The translations under genes and the position numbers were made by a program. Below the pieces are notes generated by a model, which was not told where the DNA came from, ran no database searches, and saw only the letters and a list, made by a program, of their open reading frames with translations. A stretch of 64,000 nucleotides of DNA from Pleurodeles waltl (lineage: Eukaryota > Chordata > Amphibia > Caudata > Salamandridae): assembly GCF_031143425.1 (NCBI RefSeq), contig NC_090448.1:334502177-334566176 (forward strand), written 5' to 3'. Below are positions 56,141 through 64,000 of the stretch, piece after piece; the first letter of the stretch is position 1, and every line of letters starts with the position of its first letter.

Positions 56141-57299
56141 GTAAATAATGAGGATCTGAATGGCAGTCCAAAGTTAAAGTAGACAGGGACAACAAAGAAG
56201 TGTGAATCTGCCAGTGCATGTGACTGAGAGTGCAGCGGCTGGTGATTGGCACATGCGTAGTATATGTTTTGTATGAGTGGAAGGGATGCTTTCCAGTAGT
56301 GGTGCAGAAAGCAGATGGGCAGATGTCACAACAGAATTCTGGTGGCAGTTTTCCTAAAGCCTTGTGTGTCGCATTTTGGTTACTTCTGAGTGCTACTTGA
56401 GAGAGATTTCACACACGGTGTAAGTGAATCCAGACTGCTCACAGAGAGACTTGGGTAACAAAACACTCGGGAGAGATGAAGGAGGAATTAGAGTTGAATT
56501 GATGAGGGGAGGATACCGGTCCAATATTCTTTACTCACTACCCCAGACGTGCTGTATACTCGAAAGTATACTGGAAGAGGGTCATTTTCAAAGCATTCCT
56601 GAAAAGTGTGTAGATTTCTCCCTGAAGCTTGAGTTCAGTGACTTATAAAGTCTAGGTCTCTGGATTCCCAAACATCTGCCTATGTGTTTTTCTGTCTACA
56701 GGTATGCGGGGCTACTGTAAGTTTTGGGCATGGGGCAAAAATCTTTAAACTTTAATCTTGGATGGGGCAGGTACCAGCTTAGCCTCCGCCCCAGGACTTA
56801 CTAGTGCGTGGTCCTCTGACCAGACAAGGCCGATTTGACCCGGTTCCAGCCTCATGGCTTCAGCTTCCGCTTCACTCCTTTGTCTCTCTCTATCTCTCTC
56901 TTTCTTAACATCTCTCCTCCTCTTAATTATTCCAACCTTGACACTCGTACCATCTCTCTTCACCCGCTCTGTGATATCTCTTGTGTTGGCCTTTGCTTTG
57001 TGCCCATTGCTCAGGCTTGTCCTTGTTTGTGCCTTCTTCCTCTGTCCCTGGTTTTGTGCTTTCAACCTGTCTTGATCCTGCCAGCTACTTTATTACACTC
57101 TTTGTGCCTTTTTCTCAGTGTTTGCCCCTGTTTTTTGTGCCTTTTCTCTCTTCCACCCTGCTCTTTGCTGTTTTTGTGCCTCTTGCTCTCTGTTGTACTC
57201 ATTTTGTTTTTATACCTGTTGATCTGTTGTACTTGTTTTACTATTTGTTCCTTTTGTTCAGTTTTCACCTCCTTCCTCTCCCCAATACCTTTACCCGTT
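56141..57299. other. Unassigned stretch with pyrimidine-rich leader of a LINE
   Basis: The first half shows no feature. From about 56870 the sequence is strongly C/T-rich on plus, giving long open frames on both strands with low-complexity products. It probably is the 5' part of the LINE that follows. Confidence 0.45.
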
Positions 57300-59230
57300 T
57301 CCTACTCCTCCATCACAGGCTCTCTTGCTTCCTGCCTCTTGTGAGTCTCAGAGGCCCTCACACCACCCCTGCACTGCTCCCCCATTCCAGGACCTACTTA
57401 ATGGCAGCTGCAGAAGTGGACATACAGCAGACATAAGCCCATCAGCACCCATTTGTGTATGGACCACACCCAGCACCAGGAACCCTGGTCCTCTGCCAAC
57501 CTACTGCTACCCTGCCATGTTCCTCTGCGAACAGAGCCACAGCCAGCCACACTGGCTACAAGATCGCAGGAAAGACCATCAACCCCAGCCAGGAGGAGTA
57601 GTCACTATCATATAAAGACAACATCTGCTGCACCACCTCCACAGACACCTTCACCAGCTACATGGATTATTTCACTTTCAAACTTCACTTCACAGCCATC
57701 TTATCCCTCTTGTATATAGACCACCATGACCCTGCACTAAATTCGGCAGCGACATCAGACTTCGGTCACATCTCTCATCATTGACTCCAACACCTTCATC
57801 ATCCTCGTAAACATGAAGTTTCACCTACTAAACCACTCTCACCTAAAATCTATTGGCCTAATACAAGACGTCAGAAACTTTGGCCTTGCCCAGCACATTG
57901 ATGGACCCACCTGCACCGCCAGACACGTTCTGGACCCAATCTTCACCGCCCTAAGCAACATCGCACACATCAAACCAGAACCAATAAACTGGACAGACTA
58001 TGCTCTCGTGAGCTTCAGCATTTCCATTCAGATCCACCATTACTAGACCTGCCCACCGCAGTTGGAAAAAAATCACAGAAGAGGACTGGCCATTTGCCTT
58101 CTCTACACATTGGCCCGAACACACTAACAGCCTGCCAGCAGCTATCAAGAACTTCAACAGCTGGATCTCTACATGCATCAACACCCTCGCTCCCCCCAAG
58201 TGCAACCTAATGGTACAGCAAGACCACAGGCCAGTTGGTACACACAAGAAGAACTCAGAATGACAAAACGTCACTGAAAACAACTAGAGTGTTTGTGGGA
58301 AATGAGCCAAGACACCTAGGACAAAGACGTCTTGAACTCTGCTCTAAGGAGCTGCTACCATCAGCTAATCCGAAACACTAAACGCACAGCCCTCCCAAAC
58401 CATATCAACGCTGAAATGAACAGCAGCAAGGAAATCTTCACCAATATCAAATATTTCAGCACACCTTCAGCTGCTGCCAGCATCACAGCCACACACTACC
58501 TCTGCAACAAACTCTTGGAATTCTTCTGCAACAAAATCACCTCCATATAAGACAGCTTCGACCTGCCAGAATCCACTCATCAATTGGTGCCTCACCGGCC
58601 ATCACGACCGACCACAATACAGAAACAGCACTCATCGTAGCCACACACAACATCTGCAATATCCTAGACAGTGGAAACATAGCAACCCCCATCATCCTGG
58701 ACTTGTCAGCAGCATTTGACCTGATCTCACACCCCATCCTAATCAAACACCTGCCCAAGGTTAGCATCCAAGGACCCACTCTGAGCTGGATCTGAGACTT
58801 TCTACCAGCTAGAACAAAAGTTGTCAACAAAACACCATGCTCTTAGGAACAGAGCAAACTCATATGTGGAGTGCTGCAAGGTTTGTCCCTCAGCCCCAAC
58901 CTCGGCAACACATACATGAGCCCTTTGGCCAACATTATCTGCAAACACAACATCAACATCCGCTCCTGTGATGATGGCATACAACTCATAATATCCCTCT
59001 CGAAAAAACAAATGAAGAACCAAGTTCAACACCTGCATGACTTAAGTCTCTAAATAAAGTGCAAGTGTGGTGGGCAACTGTTATAAGCTCAACTTCCACA
59101 AGACAGAAGTAGTGTCATTCGGTAAGAACACATCACAATGGAACTCCAACTGGTGGCCGGCCAAACTTGAAACTACACCAACACCAGGAACTTTGGTATC
59201 TGTCATGTTTGTCCTAAATCCAAGCCAAAT
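57300..59230 (+). pseudogene. CR1/L2-like LINE ORF2, decayed, first part
   Basis: Endonuclease-like blocks include 'QPGGVVTII' (about 57583), 'LGLAQHIDGPTCTARHVLDPIF'-type sequence (about 57875-57945) and 'INWTDYALVSFSI' (about 57987-58023). RT blocks include 'ILDLSAAFDLISHPIL' (about 58693-58740, A motif) and 'GLSLSPNL...NTYMSPLANII' (about 58878-58938). A damaged catalytic box, 'RSCDDGIQLI', lies where YADD-type sequence is expected (about 58960). Several stops and frame changes are present. Layout fits CR1/L2-group LINEs, whose protein nicks DNA and reverse-transcribes in place. Confidence 0.75.
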
Positions 59231-60340
59231 GTTCCCTTCAAACCCTTCTAAAATCCTTTTCCAAACCAGAAAGGTAGGGTGGACTTCCTAGGTCCACAAC
59301 TGGTGGCTCAAGCTCCTAGGAGTTGGATCCCAAGTTTCTGGATGATTAAATTCCCAATAAAGGTGTCTACAGTGTCTGACATGATGGCACAATAACATGA
59401 GTAAATATGGCCCAATGGTGCAATGCTTATACCCATGTGGCCCACTTTTGATATTGCAATGTTAATGTTTACAGTGAAGCTGCATCTGTTACAAGGAGTT
59501 TTGCTTGGCTGAATCTGAACTTTAGCCTTATGCACCTTTCTGGAACTTTCTGAAACCCTCTGGAACATTGGTGGCCATTTTAGGTTCTGGAGGGTGCAAA
59601 TACGGCTCCCTTTGAACCATGCCCCTTTAAGGCAATCTTGCCTCCAATACAAGATGGTCTTTTTCTGTGAACTTACCTGAGGAACAGCAGAACGTCATGG
59701 GTTATCCATTTAGTCCCTTCTGGCAATAGCAGCAGATGCTTCTTGCTTCATCTTCTGGAGTGGGACATCTTTTTGACACCTAGAAAGAAAGAAAACCATG
59801 ATAAGTTAAGTGGCAAAGAATCTAGCCTTGCATTAACAAACATGGGACAGCAAACAGACAGTACCAAAGACAATTCTAAGGCTACAAGTGGAATAAAAGC
59901 AAAAGGAAGCTTGACACTGAATTAAGCATTCATTTTCCAAACCTGAGATTAAAACACACAGGTGAAGTGTTGGTAAAGCGGCTTAGGACTAATTGGGTGG
60001 TTTTCACACCAATCTACACCTACAAGTAGTCTATGCAAACATTGAAACTTAAACAGCTGTATGAATGTAAGAGGGCTTAACATGTGAACTGTGCTTGGTG
60101 ACTAAGTAATGACTAGCTAGATAGAGTGAATGTATGGTGACTCATACTGGTAATTCTTCACACATATAAGCACCCGGTATTCAAGAGATATTGAAATAAG
60201 AGCTTTTGTGGTGAGACTACAGACACAAATCGACGATGAAGGAAACCAGTTGGCTGTCCTTTATTGTTTTATCTCATTCTCCTCCTTGACCCTACTAGAG
60301 TGTGTGGTTCTGTTGTTCTCTCTGTTGAGCATCAGGGGAC
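59231..60340. mobile_element. About 1.1-kb insertion within the LINE
   Basis: LINE similarity stops near 59230 and resumes near 60345 ('IPPGPDSQVSH'), so the interval is probably a later insertion. I see no coding domain, terminal repeats or poly(A) that would identify it. Confidence 0.4.
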
Positions 60341-61030
60341 TGGACGGACTGTCTTTGTCCATCATTCCTCCTGGGCCAGACTCACAGGTTAGTCATACCA
60401 GATTTGACAGAATCATCCTAGACAGCAAACTGGGCATGAACACACAAGTCAATGCTGTCACTGCATCCTATTCTCACACACTGAAAATGCTGAGGAAGAT
60501 CTTCAAATGGCTCTAAAGAAACACAAAAAAACAGGTTACTCGCGCCTTGTTGCTAGCAAGTTGGACTATGGGAACACAGCCTACACCAGTATAACAAAGC
60601 AGTTCACTGGAAGACTACAATCTATCCAGACCTTGGCAGCCAGAGTCATCCCCCACTTCCCACACATAACTCACACCACAAAGTACCTCAAGGAGCTCCA
60701 ATGGCTTCCAATACACAAATACTCCTGGTTCAAACTTCTCACAAAGACATTCAAGACACTACACAACGTGGGTCCCTCCTACCGGAACAGCCGCAACACC
60801 TTCTACCAACCAGTTGGCTAATACACTCCTCAGGCTTCTACTTGCACATATTCCATGCAAACACAGAACCACAGCTGGGGGGCAGGCCTTCTCATAAATC
60901 ACTCTTAAAACATGGAATGACTTCTGTTTCTCATCAGAGCCTTCTTCTCTCTTCTTGAGTTCTGCAAGAACCTGAAGACCCAGCTTTCAGTTAACTCTGC
61001 CTTAGCTATATACACCACACACACCTGCAG
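60341..61030 (+). pseudogene. CR1/L2-like LINE ORF2, C-terminal part
   Basis: It continues the RT C-terminus: 'RIILDSKLGMNTQVNAV', then 'LVASKLDYGNTAYTSI', 'QTLAARVIPHFPHITH' and 'LKELQWLPIHKYSWFKLL'. This is the thumb/C-terminal signature of CR1/L2 LINEs ('LDYCN..Y', 'HWLPI'). Stops are present near 60515 and 60822. Confidence 0.75.
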
Positions 61031-61045
61031 AGTGCCAGGACACCC

Positions 61046-61396
61046 TCACGGGTGATACCATGCTTTATCAACATGCATGACATAACATAGCCCATATACT
61101 GGGAGCTGGTGGAGCACATGTAAAGCTATGTCTTGTGGTAGTGCTACTGCATGTGAACACACATTCTGAGTGCTTGTTTTGGAGATTCTGAAACCAGTTG
61201 AGTTTCTTTGGAAACACGTGTAAACACTGTTACAGTAGTCTAAGCCCAAGATCAGAAGGGCTCCTATCAACTTTATGAGGTTGCTAGTTAGGAGGAGAGA
61301 AGGGATTCCCCAGAGTAGAGTAGAGAGCAGCAGAAAGATGCCCTTAACTGCTGCAATGACCTGTAGAACAAAGGAGTTTTCTGTATGAACCAACAT
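61046..61396 (-). pseudogene. Second CR1/L2-like LINE fragment, opposite strand
   Basis: A 116-codon minus frame contains 'LILGLDYCNSVYTCF', then 'RISKTSTQNVCSHAVAL' and 'LHQLPVYGLCYV'. It matches the same C-terminal RT region as the plus-strand copy next to it, but is inverted. Both ends are truncated. Confidence 0.65.
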
Positions 61397-62819
61397 CTTT
61401 GTTCGTAACCACCAATGATTTGCAAGGCATAGGGTGCTAAAATTTGAAATTGGCAGGCCACCTAGACAGCAATAAGAAGGTTGTTTGGCATTCCATGAAC
61501 AGATTTGGATTACCCCTTAGGGAACTTTACATGGCACCTTTTTGAGGTAGGGGTTCCTTTGACCCTATTTTAACTTATTAACAGTTGCAGCAGAAGAATC
61601 AGAACGATTCCAAGCTAGAACCATTGACAACAGTATGTTGTTGTCCATGGTGCTCTACGTTACACAAATGTCTTTAAGAATTACTATGGCTAGAGGGTTC
61701 ATTGGAAGGTAAGGCGAGTGTAAATGTTTATGATGTGGCCTGATACGAAATTCCTTAGTTTTGGTCTCTGTACAAAGAAGGTGGAGCTTCTGAGTCAAGA
61801 TCTGTTAAGCAGTACATCTGAAATTGTCTATGGAGAGTGGTGGCAAACAAAGACACGTTAGGTGTAAAACAGACCTTGAAGGATACTCTTCTGGCTACAC
61901 TGTGTTAGCACACAGCAAGTAGGCAAGTGGTGATTTGACTGAGGAAGGAGCAGAAGACTCCTGGTATATCCTGGACCCTTTGGAATTTATGCAAAAGCTA
62001 TTGCCCCATTCATTACAAGGCATAACATAATTTAGCTAACTATCCACAGAGGGAGGTGGGCCATTAAACCAATACAAGGCAATCCTTCTTTTAAGTAACT
62101 ATCATTTTATGGAACATTTTTCCCTGACTCCTTGGAGATCATATTGACAACTAAGTACAACAGCTCCAGCCACAAAGCCAGGCTAAATGTACAAAGTAAA
62201 AGAGGCAACATATATTGACAAACTCTGGAAACCTGTACGAAGCTGTTGAGAAGTATAATACCACTGTGTGCAAGCTTAATATTTATTGTTCTAGGTTTAT
62301 AGCATATCAAGACTACGCAAGTACAGTAACATTTGAGTAGGCTAACCCTCCCCTAACCACTACACACAATCTATTTTTGGAAATCCCTGTAATTAAAATT
62401 TGAGTTCCCATTTTGTTAGTGTTATTACATCTGATTTAATCTGGAACGTAATCTTACCTAAAAAATAATCACTCAAGTGGCATAATTTCAGCTAATTTAT
62501 CTTTTCCTTTTACTTGGCTGTCAGAGCCTAAAGTTTTATAAGGAGTCTCTCAAAGACAGATGCACCTGAGCTTCTTGCCATTTGTGTGTTCAGATCATAA
62601 CAGCACGGGTGAACAACAATAAAGTGTACAATTTGCCTGCATCCTAGAAGTCTTCGCAACTTCAGATTTATATATCCACTGGGGACTGGCATCTTCTAAT
62701 TAGCACTAGCTGATTGCTCTTGCACCAGTATTTGTCATTCAATCTGGAGCTTGGACAAACTGTGAAGAGCCGCAGGCCTTATCTAGGTTCTGAGCAAAGA
62801 ACTATTACCTTCAGTACAA
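61397..62819. other. Unassigned stretch
   Basis: No gene, repeat boundary or array recognised in about 1.4 kb. Confidence 0.45.
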
Positions 62820-63560
62820 AAAGCCTGCCCAAATAATGGATAAAGTTCACAAACTATTGGTAGTACTTGATAGTCTAACAAGTCAAGTTATAATGTTTAC
62901 TAGTGATAATGTTACTCTTCCTAGCCCTTTTGTCAGCTGGAGACTCTGGATCCACCTTTTGCTGGATTAGCCCAACAAAACATGATAGCAATCATAGAAA
63001 AGGCAAGGAATATTTGGATACTTGTAAAGTGCATTTCACTTTCAATCCACATTTCTCTGCCTCTGACTGTTCAAATATGAGATTTATAATTAATAATTCT
63101 GTTGGAATTGCATTACATCCTTAATGAATCAAAGGAGTCCTTTGTTGGACAACAACATATTCTTGAGTGCTTTCAAGTGCATGTTGTTTGTTCGACATGA
63201 CCAACATTATTCTGTTTAAGATGAGTTGCAGGAGTTTGGTCAAGGCTCCAGGAATTTACAAGCTTACATTACTAGCTTTAAGTCATTGGAAACTAAACCT
63301 GGTTGGACTAAGTCAACATTATTTGCCATTTTTTGGAAAGGTCTTCAAATGAGCTACAAGAGGAGTTACCTTGGGTAGCCAAGCCCACCTCTGTTGCTTC
63401 TCCTTCTCCTCATACTTCTGAATCTTCAGGGGAAGAATCTATGCAGTTAGATCTCACTCAAACACCATTATCTCAGGAGAAAAGGTTTGGATTTGTGATA
63501 ATAATGTGGCTAGAACGGACATCTTTCTAATAACTGCCCTGTAAAGCCTTGGGAAACAAA
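62820..63560 (+). pseudogene. Ty3/gypsy chromovirus-type gag fragment
   Basis: The plus strand carries capsid-like 'TSFKSLETKPGWTKSTLFAIFWKGL' in one frame (about 63270-63345) and 'SSNELQEELPWVAKP' in another (63340-63385). Then comes 'EESMQLDLTQTPLSQEKR' (63433-63486), the segment that precedes the nucleocapsid CCHC in sushi-ichi-like elements. The CCHC itself is degraded. Frames change between blocks, so this is a relic. The domesticated mammalian RTL/PEG10 genes derive from this group, but nothing suggests domestication here. Confidence 0.6.
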
Positions 63561-64000
63561 AAAGCTTACAGTTTTTGGTTTTATAATTCTGTAAGCAATT
63601 TTGATCAATTCTCATGCCAGATGTATTTGTGTAGCTTCTGGAACATATATTGATGTAAATGTATTTTTTATTTATTTAGACACTTTACAAAGTGCAAACC
63701 GTCCCGTAACTGAGGGGGGAAACAAGTTGACTGAGATCCTTTATGACTGTAGAGGGGATTGCTTGGTTAAAATGTGAATATGGGTTTCAAATAAGCTATT
63801 ATCTTGTGGATCTCCTCTTCTTTTAAGGTTTTACCTAATTTTTAGTCTTAGTTGGCTAGTTGAAAGTTTGACTTGTGTCAGTCATTGTAATTTCTCGTTG
63901 GGAGGGGTGTATGTGGATACTCAGATCCCATCATTTCACAATCAGTGGAGACGGAATTTTTTAATTTTCATTACTTCCCCTCGAAAAAGGCAGAGAAAGC
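63561..64000. other. Unassigned sequence to window end
   Basis: It may continue the gypsy relic (protease region would be expected), but I could not recognise an active-site motif. Confidence 0.4.

Noticed and set aside
56835..57436. Leu/Phe/Ser-rich frames that might be membrane proteins
   Set aside because: They come from a C/T-rich tract, with overlapping frames of equal length. This is most likely the LINE leader.
63333..63530. Possible domesticated gag gene
   Set aside because: Frames change between capsid and pre-nucleocapsid blocks and the zinc knuckle is degraded, so it is a relic.

Overview
This window looks like a piece of a very large vertebrate genome, most probably a salamander (a newt such as Pleurodeles is my best guess). 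The evidence is one vertebrate coding exon inside an intron of at least about 12 kb, dense nested retroelements of many families, multi-kilobase solo LTRs, and degenerate GAGTG-type minisatellites. No bacterial-style gene, CRISPR array, tRNA or rRNA gene was found.

Host gene. The only host coding sequence I can name is the first coding exon of GMPPB (GDP-mannose pyrophosphorylase beta subunit) on the minus strand at 13945-14079. A housekeeping-type promoter (two CCAAT boxes, an ETS/CRE composite) and a candidate 5'UTR exon lie at about 26.7-27.15 kb on the same strand, which would make intron 1 about 12.6 kb. A possible second exon of an unrecognised gene lies at 19887-20111 on the plus strand.

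Left part (0-13 kb). In order: a LINE reverse transcriptase fragment; a GAGTG minisatellite with a conserved flank; part of a long LTR of the same type as others in the window (about 4.1-5.7 kb); and a decayed piggyBac element. The piggyBac copy has an array of GC-rich palindromes (7.6-8.6 kb), a transposase pseudogene (9.1-10.9 kb), a 386-bp duplication, and a terminal TTAA at 12813.

Middle (14-38 kb). GMPPB intron 1 holds a LINE 3' end inserted in a GAGTG array, a compact second copy of the GAGTG family at 22.7-23.1 kb, and much unassigned sequence. Beyond the promoter come a truncated endogenous retrovirus with two ~305-bp LTRs (28761-32747), a foldback MITE (34124-34279), and a 2,986-bp solo LTR with a 5-bp target duplication (34846-37831).

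Right part (39-64 kb). A minus-strand Ty3/gypsy element has its integrase upstream of its reverse transcriptase (Gmr1-like order). It appears in two pieces: LTR, gag and protease at 52.5-56.1 kb, and integrase plus RT at 39.7-41.2 kb. Between them lie a 2,538-bp solo LTR with a 5-bp target duplication (41820-44357) and a nearly intact 7.15-kb L1 (44987-52139). The L1 shows a textbook 5' inversion: its 5'UTR, ORF1 and first 30 codons of ORF2 are on the minus strand, the rest of ORF2 is on the plus strand, and the whole is bounded by an 11-bp target duplication. The window ends with CR1/L2-like LINE relics on both strands (57.3-61.4 kb) and a chromovirus-like gag relic (62.8-63.6 kb).

All calls come from reading the sequence and remembered family features. 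No database search was run, and element boundaries without stated termini are approximate.
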